Shown: positions 17,390-26,602, counted from the stretch's first letter. The stretch: 64,000 bases of DNA from a virus (IMGVR_UViG_3300048589_001082:36465-100464), one strand, 5' to 3'. Notes: generated by a model from the letters alone, not told the origin. Numbers and translations are program-made.

Positions 17390-17697
17390 CTTGCTCTCCC
17401 AGCGACCGTCTCGACCGCCCATAGCCCCGCCTCTATGGCCGCCAGCTTGCAGCGCAGCGCGTGGGCCTCCTGGACGGCGGCCACGAGGGCCGCGTCATCC
17501 AGTTCGCCCCGCTCCATCCGGTCGCGCAGGGCCGCGGCCCGCGCACCCAGAAGAGCGGCTGAGACCTGAGCGTCGGTCGTGTCGGCCCGCAGCTCGCCGC
17601 GCAGGATGCGACGGCGCAACTCGGCCTGCTCGGCGGCCGTCGCCGCCGGGCGTGTCCAGGTCGTGGGGATAAGGGCGGCCAAGTCCTTGAGATTCAT
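17380..17697 (-). CDS. helical hypothetical protein
   Basis: A 105-residue, almost entirely helical Ala/Leu/Arg/Glu-rich protein starting MNLKDLAALIPTTW at 17697. Two helical hairpins are likely, a shape seen in small oligomeric phage proteins. It overlaps the next gene by 10 bp. Function unknown. Confidence 0.72.
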   Translation of the reverse strand: MNLKDLAALIPTTWTRPAATAAEQAELRRRILRGELRADTTDAQVSAALLGARAAALRDRMERGELDDAALVAAVQEAHALRCKLAAIEAGLWAVETVAGRARWT

Positions 17698-17708
17698 ACT
17701 GTCCTCCG

Positions 17709-18068
17709 TCACGAGGCGCGGATTTCCCGCGTCTCGAAAAAGCCCTCCAGCTCCGGGTACTCGCGCATGAGCAACCGGGCGTAGTGGGCGGTGAAGTCGT
17801 TGTTGATGCGGAAGTCGTCGCCGCGCGTCTGCACCTGGTACTGGTAGCGCAAGACCTCCACCAGCGCCTTGATGCCGTAGCGCGTCCGGCCTTGCCGCCG
17901 CAGGGCCAGGGCCATGTCCGCCAGCAGCCGGGCCACGTGGGGGTTGGCCTCGTGGAACGCCTCGAAGCGTTCGGCAATGGTCATCTCGCGCCGGTAGTCC
18001 GGTTCGACCACGGCCGGGAACAGCGACAGTTGAGTAGCGGTTACTTGAGTCGCTTGCGCTTGCATCAC
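17709..18068 (-). CDS. conserved phage protein with N-terminal clamp-binding-like peptide
   Basis: A 119-residue protein. The stretch from MTIAERFEAFHEANPHVARL through YGIKALVEVLRYQY and DDFRINNDFTAHYARLLM matches a conserved phage protein family I know only as uncharacterised. The pentapeptide QLSLF near residue 14 is the consensus for docking on the bacterial beta sliding clamp. A link to replication is therefore likely (inference). Confidence 0.8.
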   Translation of the reverse strand: MMQAQATQVTATQLSLFPAVVEPDYRREMTIAERFEAFHEANPHVARLLADMALALRRQGRTRYGIKALVEVLRYQYQVQTRGDDFRINNDFTAHYARLLMREYPELEGFFETREIRAS

Positions 18069-19075
18069 TCCTCCTCATCCGGCCCGGCGGGCTGGAACAG
18101 ATTGGAACTGTGGTCGCCAAAAAAAGAGGCGAACAACGGCAACTCCGGTAGTGGCGGCGGGGGCGGCGGGGGCGTGCGCAGCGCCGTCTCGGCCGCCGGG
18201 TTGAGCCACAGCGACTCGACCGCGCTCCCATCACCGTTGACGCGCACCGTCTTGTCGTAGCGCGTCCAGCCGGTCAGCATCTCGTCGTACAGCCCGCAGC
18301 GGTAGCCGGAGAGGGCCACCATCGCGCTCAACCGGTTGAGCGTGTCCAGTAGCTTGGCGTGGTCGGCCTCGGTCATCTCGTGAACGTAGGCCGACCGCGC
18401 GTCCCGGACGCGCGTCTCAGGCATGTAGGGCGGATCGACGTAGAACAGTGTCCGCGGGTGGTCGTAGCGCCCCATGTGAACCAGGGCGTCTTCGTTCTCG
18501 ATGGTCACGCCTTTGAGCCGCTCCGCCACCACCCACAGGTGGGACGTGTCGGCAAAGGTCTTGGCCGCGGCCGTCATCGTCTTGCGGCCGTCGCGCCCGC
18601 GGCTGAAGACCTTCTGGCGACGGAAGCCGGGGTTGGTCGATGAGGAGGTCGGCCCGGCGATGGACATGTAGGCCCGCACGTAGAAGCGACGCGCCCGCTC
18701 GACCGGGTCGTCCGTCGGTTGGTAGGCCAGCTTCCATTCGTCCCAGGCGAACGGGGTCAGGTCGATGACCCGGATGAGTTCGTCCGGGCACTCGCGCAGG
18801 ATGCGGAAGAAGTGGGTCACCTCGCCCGCGCGGTCGTTGATGACCTCGATGAGCGAGCGTTCCGCCAGCAGCAGCACGTTGGCCATGCCGCAGTACGGCT
18901 CCGAGAGCGTGTCATGGTCGGCCGGCAGGTGACTGATGATCCACGGCCCCAGTGTGTGCTTGGAGCCGTGGTAACGACTGGTCGGCCGCCACGTCGCGTC
19001 GGCCGCCACCCGCATGGCGTTGCGCACGTCGTCCGTGCCGACCGTCCGCCGTTGCCTCGCCTTCCTGACGGCCAC
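18065..19075 (-). CDS. D12-class N6-adenine DNA methyltransferase (Dam-like)
   Basis: A 336-residue protein. The GTG at 19075, with GGGGAGG 8 nt upstream, is chosen over a longer frame that runs through the neighbour. Motif X/I region: YHGSKHTLGPWI (35-46) and EPYCGMANVLL; motif IV: FYVDPPY near residue 210. This is the Dam/D12 family that methylates adenine, often in GATC-like sites. After the enzyme comes a Pro-rich linker and ELPLF, a possible clamp-binding peptide. It is the second adenine methylase within 2 kb. Confidence 0.9.
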   Translation of the reverse strand: MAVRKARQRRTVGTDDVRNAMRVAADATWRPTSRYHGSKHTLGPWIISHLPADHDTLSEPYCGMANVLLLAERSLIEVINDRAGEVTHFFRILRECPDELIRVIDLTPFAWDEWKLAYQPTDDPVERARRFYVRAYMSIAGPTSSSTNPGFRRQKVFSRGRDGRKTMTAAAKTFADTSHLWVVAERLKGVTIENEDALVHMGRYDHPRTLFYVDPPYMPETRVRDARSAYVHEMTEADHAKLLDTLNRLSAMVALSGYRCGLYDEMLTGWTRYDKTVRVNGDGSAVESLWLNPAAETALRTPPPPPPPLPELPLFASFFGDHSSNLFQPAGPDEEE

Positions 19076-19076
19076 C

Positions 19077-19508
19077 CTACACCTCCCCATCCAGAACGTG
19101 GAAGGCCCGGATAGGCATTCCGGCGCTCGACCCGCCACAGCCGTAGGCCCCCACCCGCACGCCGCCCACTTCGCGCTCGACGCGCAGCCGCACCGGCCCG
19201 GCGTCCAGCCACACGCCGCTGCCCGGCGGCACAAGGTAGCCGTCGCCGGTGCGGGTCAGCGTCTCGCCCGCCTCGGCCACCAGCCGCTCCCATAGCGCCT
19301 GCTGGGCCTGGCGGTCGCACCAGATAAGATCGACGGTCGCGAGCACGTCCACGTCCCGCGTCTCGACCCGGCCGGGCTTCTCCTGCACCAGCACCCGGCC
19401 CAGGGCGCGGCCGTCGTCGGCCACGTAGCGGTAGCAGTAGAACCCGACGCGGCCGTCGTCCAGGAGGATGATGGTGCGCGGGGTGACGTCGGCCAGTACC
19501 GTTCTCAC
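19077..19508 (-). CDS. beta-rich hypothetical protein
   Basis: A 143-residue protein with many predicted short strands (TIILLDDGRVGFYCYRYV, GVWLDAGPVRLRV). It ends 1 bp before the GTG of the adenine methylase. No recognised family. Not obviously secreted. Confidence 0.72.
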   Translation of the reverse strand: MRTVLADVTPRTIILLDDGRVGFYCYRYVADDGRALGRVLVQEKPGRVETRDVDVLATVDLIWCDRQAQQALWERLVAEAGETLTRTGDGYLVPPGSGVWLDAGPVRLRVEREVGGVRVGAYGCGGSSAGMPIRAFHVLDGEV

Positions 19509-19924
19509 GACTCACCTCCGGCTACCTCGGCCGCCTGCAAGCGGGCCGCGTGGGCCATGACCAGGTTGAACGTGTCGCCCGGTAACATCTGCCGGGCGGC
19601 GTCCATGAAGTAGTTGCCGAACGTGCCGTACTTCTCGCGGCGTTCCTGGCTGCGGCGCTCCTTGCGGACGCGCTTGACCATCTCCAGTTGCCGCGCCTTG
19701 ATCTTCTGCGCCGTCCGGGCGCGACGGAACCAGTCGGCCGAGGCGTACTCGCCCGTCTCCCAGCGCCGCGCCGTGGCCGCCGCCAACTGGTCGCGAATGG
19801 CCGTAATGTCCCCCTGAAGCAGCATCTCCAGCTCCTCCAGTTGGTCGGCCGTCATCTTGCGAATGTCGTAGCGCGTCTCTTCGCGCTCGACGATGTAGAG
19901 GTGGTTATGGGTGTGGTTGCTCAT
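19505..19924 (-). CDS. helical hypothetical protein
   Basis: A 139-residue protein, basic and helical, with a long Arg/Lys-rich amphipathic helix (KIKARQLEMVKRVRKERRSQ) likely to bind nucleic acid or form a coiled coil. The N-terminal part (IRKMTADQLEELEMLL) is also helical. No family recognised. Confidence 0.72.
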   Translation of the reverse strand: MSNHTHNHLYIVEREETRYDIRKMTADQLEELEMLLQGDITAIRDQLAAATARRWETGEYASADWFRRARTAQKIKARQLEMVKRVRKERRSQERREKYGTFGNYFMDAARQMLPGDTFNLVMAHAARLQAAEVAGGES

Positions 19925-19949
19925 CTTTCACCTAAAGGGCCAGAATGAG

Positions 19950-20069
19950 TCACGCCACGGCGCAGCCCAGCCCGGCCACCAGTAGCGCCGCGACCAGGGC
20001 CACGGCCGCCGTCAGGGGGCCGCTGCCGCGTCGCGGGGGAACGGGATAGGGGTAGTCGTACTCGCTCAC
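19950..20069 (-). CDS. mini membrane protein
   Basis: A 39-residue protein with GTG start, sharing GTGA with the upstream stop and preceded by GGGGAGG. A short Tyr/Pro-rich cytoplasmic part is followed by one transmembrane helix that reaches the C-terminus. Its small size lowers certainty, but the coupling and ribosome site support it. Confidence 0.55.
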   Translation of the reverse strand: MSEYDYPYPVPPRRGSGPLTAAVALVAALLVAGLGCAVA

Positions 20070-20293
20070 GCCGCCTCCCCCCACCCCAGCATCATCAGGG
20101 TGGCGTAGCTCATGCGCGGCGAGGGGATAACCCGCGCCCCGTCGATCTCCTCCGGCCACTCGCCGGGGCGCACCTGCACAAAGGTCGGCCGGCGGCCGTG
20201 TCGCGCGGCGACGGCGGCGATGGCCTTCCGCGCCTGATCGACGGGCGAGAGGGCGAAGTCCGACTTGTCTACCTGCCACAGAACGCCGTTCAT
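20066..20293 (-). CDS. hypothetical protein
   Basis: A 75-residue protein starting at 20293 with an ATGA overlap. It reads as a helix (DQARKAIAAVAARHG), then FVQVRPGEWPEEIDGARVI and a helical end. The middle resembles the short insert seen in small phage proteins that cap helix-turn-helix folds. No family recognised. Confidence 0.7.
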   Translation of the reverse strand: MNGVLWQVDKSDFALSPVDQARKAIAAVAARHGRRPTFVQVRPGEWPEEIDGARVIPSPRMSYATLMMLGWGEAA

Positions 20294-20745
20294 CGTCCTA
20301 CCCCTCGCACCCAGCGGTCGTACATGACAATCGTCCCGGCCATGGCCACGTTGTAGCTTGCCGTCCGCGCGGCCGGGATGGCGACCTGCTCGACACACGC
20401 TTCACGCGCCGCGCGCGACAGACCGTTGTCCTCCGCGCCCAGGAGATACGCGCAGCGGGCCGGGTGGCGGTAGAGCGGCAGCGGCACGCCGCCCATCTCG
20501 ACGGCCACCAGGCGGCAGTCGTAGAGGCCGGCGCGAAGGTCTTCAACCGACTCGTAGCGGAAGAGAGGGATGCGCTGCCACGTGTGGGTGGTGTCGGTGA
20601 TGTTCCGCTTGTAGCGCGTCCCCACGGTGAAGATGAACGCCGCGCCCAACTGGTAGGCGCTGCGCCACAGCGTCCCCAGGTTCTCCGGGGTCTTGCCGGC
20701 GACGATGCCGATGCCGAAGTAGTTGCGATCCGGGTCTGGACTCAT
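20290..20745 (-). CDS. SpoU/TrmH-family RNA 2'-O-methyltransferase-like protein
   Basis: A 151-residue protein starting at 20745 behind GGGAGG. It has the knotted SPOUT signature: motif 1 GIVAGKTPENLGTLWRSAYQ with the conserved N-x-G and R, motif 2 CAYLLGAEDNGL, and motif 3 IPAARTASYNVAMAGTIVMY with the S-x-N core. It would methylate a ribose in tRNA or rRNA using SAM. It lacks an extra RNA-binding domain. RNA methylases of this type are unusual on phages. Confidence 0.88.
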   Translation of the reverse strand: MSPDPDRNYFGIGIVAGKTPENLGTLWRSAYQLGAAFIFTVGTRYKRNITDTTHTWQRIPLFRYESVEDLRAGLYDCRLVAVEMGGVPLPLYRHPARCAYLLGAEDNGLSRAAREACVEQVAIPAARTASYNVAMAGTIVMYDRWVRGVGR

Positions 20746-20798
20746 TGTGCCTCCCGCCCCGCCGCTCTCGCGGCGGAGCGTCTCTCTACGGCCGCCGC

Positions 20799-21179
20799 TT
20801 ACCTCGCCGCGGCCGTCTCGCCGGTGTCCGCGCCCTCCCTCAGCAGCCGCCCGTAGTCGTTCGGCTCCAGGAAGTACCACGCCGCCCGCGCCGAGGGCAG
20901 CACCCGCGACGCGCAACGCATGGCCGCTACCAGAATGCGCGCCGCCTCCTGCCACGACAGAACCACGCGACGGCCGTCGGTGAAGACGGCGTCCGCGCCG
21001 CGCGGGGTCGTCTCTATGGCAAAGAGGGAGAATGACACCGGGTACACTCCGTCATCGCGCTCGACGCGCTCTATGGGCCGGATAACCAGTCCGGCCGCTC
21101 CGGGGGCCGCGGCCCCCTCCGGTACGGCTACAATCATCGTTGACACTCGTTGACACAATCGCCGCCCGTCTGCCGTCAT
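20799..21179 (-). CDS. hypothetical protein
   Basis: A 126-residue protein. A second in-frame ATG at 21137 could be the true start, because no good ribosome site precedes either. The body is beta strands (VYPVSFSLFAIETT, VFTDGRRVVLSW) then helices. It is the first gene after a promoter and terminator pair. Function unknown. Confidence 0.68.
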   Translation of the reverse strand: MTADGRRLCQRVSTMIVAVPEGAAAPGAAGLVIRPIERVERDDGVYPVSFSLFAIETTPRGADAVFTDGRRVVLSWQEAARILVAAMRCASRVLPSARAAWYFLEPNDYGRLLREGADTGETAAAR

Positions 21180-21200
21180 ATGGCCTGTTTATGGCCATTT

Positions 21201-21256
21201 GGTTGCGACTGGTTGCGATTTCCTGCATTGTAGCACAGGCCGCCCCCCTTTGTCTA
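21201..21256 (-). promoter_or_regulatory. promoter with degenerate operator copies
   Basis: On the minus strand TAGACA (21251-21256) and TACAAT (21227-21232) are 18 bp apart. Just downstream, on the opposite strand, are two tandem GGTTGCGA units at 21201 and 21211. They match the left half of the operator-like element found at other promoters but lack its GTCCC half. Confidence 0.5.
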
Positions 21257-21267
21257 GGGGGGCGGCC
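21238..21267. terminator. 11-bp perfect hairpin after the helicase gene
   Basis: GGCCGCCCCCC at 21238-21248 pairs exactly with GGGGGGCGGCC at 21257-21267 around an 8-nt loop, 26 bp past the stop of the big methyltransferase-helicase gene. There is no T run, so it may work as a pause or need Rho. The -35 of the next promoter lies in its loop. Confidence 0.6.
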
Positions 21268-21292
21268 GAAACTCGCGTGAATTGGGGGTGAA

Positions 21293-24200
21293 CTACCCGA
21301 ACAGCGCCAGTTGCCGCGCCGGGCCGGATGGGGGCGACGGGCGGTGCGGCGCTTCCGGGGCCGGGGCGGGCGGGGACGGCGAGGGCGTCGGCGTCGGGCG
21401 GCGGCCGTCGGCGAAGCGCGGGCGGTCGCCCGACGCGCCCGCCGACAGCTTGTGGTAGATGGCCTGACCGACCGACATGGCCGCCAGGGCGGTGCTCTCG
21501 TTGTCCCCCACGCCGGCCGCCAGGAGCGCCGAGGTCACGTCCAGCCCGTCGGCCTGCCGCGCGGCGGCGACCTTGTGCCCCAGCAGCGCGAACTGCGTTT
21601 CCTGGGTCGTCGCGCCGTAGTAGGGCACGTAGACCCGACACTCGGCCGTCTGGCCCGGCCGGTGGATGCGGCCGTTGGCCTGGGTGTAGGTGACGGAGGA
21701 GCAGTTGGGGTTCTGGAACCAGACGGCGGTTGAGAAGTAGACCAGGTTGTTCAGCCCCGTCTCGACCGCCTCCGGGTTGACGATGAGCACCCGCCGGCCG
21801 CGGCGGATGACCTCGCGGTTGATCCACTCCATGCGCTTGCCGGCCGCGACCTTGTCGGCCAGGAGCAGCGTCGCCGTGCCCGCGCCGAAGCGGGCCTCCA
21901 CCAGCCGCAGGACGCGCGCGGCCAGACCGCTGCGGGTGTTGACCACGAAGACGATGCAGCGCCGCCCCTCGGCCAACTCGGCCGAGAGCGTCTCCAGAAG
22001 CCACGCCTCCTTGGCCGCCGTCTCCCCGGCCGGGCGCGGCTCGGCCGTCGCCACCAGCCCGCCGCCGATCGAGGCCGGGTAGCGAATCTCGTAACGCCGG
22101 CCGCCGCCCTCGGTGTCGGCGTTGCCGGTGTCGGCGTGGGCGCGGTCGAGGTAGGTCGGCATCTGGGCCATCTGTCCCCACAGCAACCCGGCGGCCGGCG
22201 ACTGCGCCCGCAGGTCGTCCATGATCTGCGTCACCAGCCTCTCGCGCAGGCGGCCGTACTCGGCCCGCACCGGCCCGTCGGGCGCGACCGCCTCGCCAAT
22301 CTCCACCAGCGGCGGCAGCTCCTCGACCATGTCCGACTTCTGGAGGAGGATAGCCGAGGGCAGCATGTGGCGCAGGGTAAAGAGCGGCAGCACGCCCGGC
22401 GCTTGCCCGATCTTCCGCAGCTTGCGGGCCGCGCCGGAGTCAACCACCCGGTCGCTCATGGCCCCGTAGCGGTTGTACCAGTCGATCTCCTCTTCGTCGG
22501 GGTCAATGCGCACCTTGCGGTAGCCGTAGCGGTTGACGAACGCCTCCATCTCGTCGCGGCCGAACTCGTCCCGGAAGCGGCGCGAGAGCGCCCACATGTT
22601 CATAAACAGCGACGAGGCGTAACCGTTGTTGGACGTGCCGGTCAAGACCAGCGTCGGCCGCCCCAGACCCGTCAGGCGATGGGCGGCCCGCTCCTGGGCC
22701 GATCCGTCGGTCGAGTACTCGTGGGCCTCGTCCAACACCAGCAGGTCGAACAGCCCCGGCGCATGGCGGCTAATGTAGGTCGCCAGCGGGTAGCGGCGCG
22801 GCGACGGCTCGGCCTGGTACAGCCGCTCGCCGCACGGCTCGCCCCGTTGCCACTCCCCCTCCCCTACCAGCGCCTCCAAGAGCGCCACGGCCGCCGCCGG
22901 GCTGCCCAGGGGAACGGCGGCGGCGTTGTAGCTGCCGGCCTTCACCGGGCGGCCGCCCGACCACTCGTAGGCCGACGTCTGCCAGGCGTTGTCACCGGCC
23001 GTCCACGTCCCGGCGCGCTGGGCGGCCAGCTTCTCCAGGTAGCGCAACACGCTCGCCCGGTTGGTCGGGTCAACCCGCTCGCCCCAGCGCGCCAGCGCCG
23101 CCGTCGCCCCTTCCGGGCCACAGCCGACCAGGAGGTGCAGCGCCGCGTCGCGCACCGGGCGGGCGGTATAGGCGTCGCTATCTCGACTGTCGGCGGCGTG
23201 CATCAGGCCATCGACCATGCCGATAACGGCCTTGTCCCGGCCGGGCCAGGCTGTCGCGTCCACGGCCCATAGCGCCAGGCCCAGGCGTTCGACGGCCGCT
23301 TTGGCCGCCGACCACTCCCCGGCCGCGCAGTGGGCCATCGCCCCGGCGTAGACCCAGGCGGCGATCTCGCGGGCGGCCCGCGCCCGGCTGTTCCACACCG
23401 CCTGCCGGGCGTCGGCCACGTCGGCCGGGTCGGCCGCGGCGTAGCGGGCGGCCCACTTGCGGCGCTGGGCCGCGACCATCCGCCCCCGCGCCAGGTGGGG
23501 CAGGTCGGGGTTCTCCGGCGTGACCGGCGCGAGGGCCAGGGCCAGCCGCTCGGCCCAGCGGGCGGCGTCCGACGCGGGCCGCGTCTCGCGGTGGTCGCAC
23601 ACCAGCCGCCCGGCGGCGACCTCGGCCGCCGTGGCCGCAACCGTCGCGCCGCAGCGCGGGCAGCGACCGGCGGCGCGGCCGTCGCCCCAGGGGTGTCCCA
23701 GCTTGGCGTACTCGCGCGACAGCAGCAGCAGCGTCAGCCCGTCGCCCGGCTGCCCGGTCGGCGGCGCGTCGGGCAGCGCCAGGGCCGCGTCCACGTCGGT
23801 GACGCGCTCCAGGACGACCACCCGCGCCCCCGGCAGGCACTTGGCCGCCTCGGCCGCCCACGACGCCACCAGATGGGGCGGGCACACGACCAAGACCCGG
23901 CGCACCGGGCGGGCGCGGCCTCGGCCGCCCAGTTGGGCCACCGTCCGGGCGTAGTGGGCCGGGGAGAGGGCCGCGGCCACACCGAAGGCGATGAGCGTCT
24001 TGCCCGTGCCGACCTCGCCCAGCACGAAGGGGTGCTCCCCGGCGAAGGGGGCGTCTTCGGCCAGGATGACCTTCAGCGCCGCGGCGATGCCGTGGGCCTG
24101 ATACGGAAAGGGCACGAGGCCCAGCGGCGGCAACTCCGGCAGCGCGTCGGGATCGGCCGGGTCGTGGAGCGGCGGGCACTGCCGCCGCATGAGGGCCGCC

Positions 24201-25426
24201 AGCGACAGCCCGTAGTGCTCCAGGAGGTCGGCGGCGTTGAACTCCGCCACCACGTCCGCCCCCGTCGCCGTGGCCCCGTCGGCCAGATCGTGGTACGTCC
24301 AGGTACGCATGTCGAGAATGGAGATGCTCAGGCGCGGCTGCTGCACCGCCACCTGCGAGGTGACGCGGCCTTCCTTGTCGGTCTTCTCCTCGATGACCCG
24401 GTACTCCTTGTTGAACACCCCCTTGACCATCAGGGGCGGCAGACCGCCGGCGGGGTCATCGGGCGGGATGCGGTGGCCGTTGACCAACCCCGCCGCGAGG
24501 GCCACGGCCACGTGGGCCGGGCGCGGCGGCATAACCACCGGGAAGCGGTGGCTGATGAGATCGTCCAGGCCCGTCTCCAGCCCCAGGCCGCGCACCGGGG
24601 CCAGGCGGTCGGCCCGGCCTTCCATGAGCGGCCGGGCGGCCTCGTAGAGCGCCGTCACGTCCACCGGGTTGAGCCGCCAGCCGTCCAGCGCCCCAATGCC
24701 CGCGCCTTCGCCCAGGGCAACGCGGGGTGACGCGGCGTCGAGCGAGACCAGCGCGTCGGGATGGGCGGCCCAGTCGCGCACCCGCGCCTCGGCCGCCGGG
24801 TCGGGGAAGCGGCGCGGCGTGGCCCGGCGGCGGCCGATGAGAACCACCTGCCGGAACGCCTCGTACTCCCCCGGCGGGAAGCGGAAGCAGTCCAGCGCTT
24901 CGTACTCGGCCGTCAGGTAGGCCGCCGACGCGGCCAGGGCGTAGTGGGGGACGATGTAGACCAGCCAGCCCGCGCCCGGCCGCAGGGCGGGCGTGAAGCG
25001 GGCCAGAAACCGGTGCTCCAGACGGCCGGTCTCGCGGTCGATGTCGTAGGGCGGGTTCAGGTACAGCACGTCCGCACCGGGCTTGTCCCACGACACCTGG
25101 AAGGCGTCGCCGTGGAGGGTGCGGGCGTCGGCCGTCCACACCTGCTCGACGCCGAGGACGCGGCGGCGCAGCGCGGCGGCCCGCTCCGCCTCCAGTTCCA
25201 CGGTGTAGTACTGGGCGTTGTCGGCACCGGCGCGCGGCAGAAGCGTCTCGCCCAGCGTCGTCACCGCCTCGCCGTCTCCGGCGCAGGGGTCGAGAAAAGC
25301 GTAGGTGGTGTACCGGCCGCCGCGCGGGCGGTAGGGTAGCGGCGCGAACAGGGCCGCGATCTGCTCGACCACGGATACAGGGGTCTTGTAGTAGCCGCCG
25401 ACGGCGACTGATTCCGGCCTAGCCAT
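21293..25426 (-). CDS. DUF6094-type methyltransferase fused to SNF2/DEAH helicase
   Basis: A 1377-residue two-enzyme protein. The N-terminal half follows the DUF6094 pattern: GGYYKTPVSVV, FLDPCAGDG (44-52, SAM site), LYLNPPYD (121-128, catalytic NPPY), then FRFPPGEYEAFRQVVLIG. The C-terminal half is a superfamily 2 helicase: GEVGTGKTL near 472, a Cys zinc site (CPRCGATV), VLDEAHEYS near 897, LTGTSNNG, and GRIHRPGQ near 1255. The last residues are QLALFG, a sliding-clamp docking peptide. Similar fusions occur on plasmids and phages and may modify or protect incoming DNA (compare P1 DarB; inference). Confidence 0.88.
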   Translation of the reverse strand: MARPESVAVGGYYKTPVSVVEQIAALFAPLPYRPRGGRYTTYAFLDPCAGDGEAVTTLGETLLPRAGADNAQYYTVELEAERAAALRRRVLGVEQVWTADARTLHGDAFQVSWDKPGADVLYLNPPYDIDRETGRLEHRFLARFTPALRPGAGWLVYIVPHYALAASAAYLTAEYEALDCFRFPPGEYEAFRQVVLIGRRRATPRRFPDPAAEARVRDWAAHPDALVSLDAASPRVALGEGAGIGALDGWRLNPVDVTALYEAARPLMEGRADRLAPVRGLGLETGLDDLISHRFPVVMPPRPAHVAVALAAGLVNGHRIPPDDPAGGLPPLMVKGVFNKEYRVIEEKTDKEGRVTSQVAVQQPRLSISILDMRTWTYHDLADGATATGADVVAEFNAADLLEHYGLSLAALMRRQCPPLHDPADPDALPELPPLGLVPFPYQAHGIAAALKVILAEDAPFAGEHPFVLGEVGTGKTLIAFGVAAALSPAHYARTVAQLGGRGRARPVRRVLVVCPPHLVASWAAEAAKCLPGARVVVLERVTDVDAALALPDAPPTGQPGDGLTLLLLSREYAKLGHPWGDGRAAGRCPRCGATVAATAAEVAAGRLVCDHRETRPASDAARWAERLALALAPVTPENPDLPHLARGRMVAAQRRKWAARYAAADPADVADARQAVWNSRARAAREIAAWVYAGAMAHCAAGEWSAAKAAVERLGLALWAVDATAWPGRDKAVIGMVDGLMHAADSRDSDAYTARPVRDAALHLLVGCGPEGATAALARWGERVDPTNRASVLRYLEKLAAQRAGTWTAGDNAWQTSAYEWSGGRPVKAGSYNAAAVPLGSPAAAVALLEALVGEGEWQRGEPCGERLYQAEPSPRRYPLATYISRHAPGLFDLLVLDEAHEYSTDGSAQERAAHRLTGLGRPTLVLTGTSNNGYASSLFMNMWALSRRFRDEFGRDEMEAFVNRYGYRKVRIDPDEEEIDWYNRYGAMSDRVVDSGAARKLRKIGQAPGVLPLFTLRHMLPSAILLQKSDMVEELPPLVEIGEAVAPDGPVRAEYGRLRERLVTQIMDDLRAQSPAAGLLWGQMAQMPTYLDRAHADTGNADTEGGGRRYEIRYPASIGGGLVATAEPRPAGETAAKEAWLLETLSAELAEGRRCIVFVVNTRSGLAARVLRLVEARFGAGTATLLLADKVAAGKRMEWINREVIRRGRRVLIVNPEAVETGLNNLVYFSTAVWFQNPNCSSVTYTQANGRIHRPGQTAECRVYVPYYGATTQETQFALLGHKVAAARQADGLDVTSALLAAGVGDNESTALAAMSVGQAIYHKLSAGASGDRPRFADGRRPTPTPSPSPPAPAPEAPHRPSPPSGPARQLALFG

Positions 25427-26315
25427 TGGTCACCTCGTGATACAGCCGGACTTCCCCGGCCAGAAAGGCATCGACCGCGGCCGACGTGGCCCGGAAGACG
25501 GCCGACGGGCGGAAGCCGAAGCGGGTCATGTTGAACTCCTTCGTCCCCCGCGCCCACTCCTGCTCGCACCAGCGGCGCGCGCCGTAGTTGTCCTTGTGCG
25601 CCCGCGAGGCCAGCCCCAGGCCGAAGGCGCGGACGTAGGCTTGCAGGTAGAAGGCCGGGTCGTTGGGGATGGGGCGGCGCGTGCGCCGGTCGAGGAACTG
25701 GGCGAACCGCGCCGCCTCCGGCACCAGGTCGAGCAGCGCCTCATCGGTCAGCGGGTCGCCCTTGTAGCGGTGGCCGAAACCGGGACCATCATCCACGCCG
25801 GACGGCACGCCGTGCAGCCCGGCGCGGCGGGCGTGGTCGAGCAGCCGCCCGCACATCTCCCGGTCGGCCGCCAGCGCCGCCGCTTCGGCCGCGTGCCACC
25901 AGCCGGGCGTTGTCACCAGAAAGGACACCATCTCCGGGTCGATCATCCCCGGATCGACCAGGAAGAGTTCCTGCAAGAAAATCTGGGCCACCGTCCCGGC
26001 CTCGTGGCGCTGCAAGGCGGTGGTGTAGACGGCCGACTTGAGCAGGGCCACGTAGGCTGTCTCCTGGTTGTAGCGCGACCGGTCGCCCTGGGTATCGACC
26101 GCCTTGCGCCCCAGACGAAGGTTCGCCAGAAACGGCCGCAGCGCCGCCTCGCTGCCGGCCACGGCCAGAAAGACGGGGCGGACGACCTTGCCGGTGTCGG
26201 TTCGGCCGCCGTCCCACAGCGGGTCGGCCCGCAGCGACGCCAGATACACGGCCGAGAACGACCGGGTCTTGCCCGTCTTGGTCGCGGCCTCTTTGGTGAT
26301 GGTCAGGGTGTGCAT
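25419..26315 (-). CDS. hypothetical protein of the helicase operon
   Basis: A 298-residue protein starting MHTLTITKEAATKTGKT. It is mostly alpha helical with a conserved-looking segment GPGFGHRYKGDPLTDEALLDLVPE and an aromatic C-terminal end. It overlaps the helicase gene by 8 bp. Strict linkage suggests a partner of the methyltransferase-helicase. No family recognised. Confidence 0.75.
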   Translation of the reverse strand: MHTLTITKEAATKTGKTRSFSAVYLASLRADPLWDGGRTDTGKVVRPVFLAVAGSEAALRPFLANLRLGRKAVDTQGDRSRYNQETAYVALLKSAVYTTALQRHEAGTVAQIFLQELFLVDPGMIDPEMVSFLVTTPGWWHAAEAAALAADREMCGRLLDHARRAGLHGVPSGVDDGPGFGHRYKGDPLTDEALLDLVPEAARFAQFLDRRTRRPIPNDPAFYLQAYVRAFGLGLASRAHKDNYGARRWCEQEWARGTKEFNMTRFGFRPSAVFRATSAAVDAFLAGEVRLYHEVTNG

Positions 26316-26602
26316 GTTTCACTCCGTGCCGCGATGGGCGGCAGTAGATGGTTGAGCGTTCCCTCCGGCGGCGCGACCGCGCCGTCCGGCTCCAGCCGCG
26401 CCGTGCCGAAGGCGTAGAACCAGGCGCGGCCGTCGGCCTCGACCGCTACCCGGCGCGCCGTGCCGACCGCGGCCAGCGCGTCGGCGTGGCGCTCGAAGGG
26501 GCCGTATACGAGCGCCCAGCGGCGGCCGTCACGGACGCTGACGTAGTAGTGACCGGGGCGCGGGTCGGGTTCGACCGCGGCCCCCTGGGTATCGGGTATC
26601 AT
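26303..26602 (-). CDS. hypothetical protein
   Basis: A 99-residue protein starting at 26602 with GGAGCG upstream. It is a small alpha-beta domain (HYYVSVRDGRRWALVYGPFE) in which the strand-helix pattern resembles DUF-type phage accessory proteins. It overlaps the 298-residue protein gene by 13 bp. Unknown function. Confidence 0.72.
   Translation of the reverse strand: MIPDTQGAAVEPDPRPGHYYVSVRDGRRWALVYGPFERHADALAAVGTARRVAVEADGRAWFYAFGTARLEPDGAVAPPEGTLNHLLPPIAARSETCTP

Noticed and set aside
22136-23272. Long open frame on the plus strand (378 codons)
   Set aside because: It is antisense to the well-supported methyltransferase-helicase gene, has no ribosome site and no domain, and is rich in Arg/Gly/Pro as expected for a shadow frame in GC-rich DNA.
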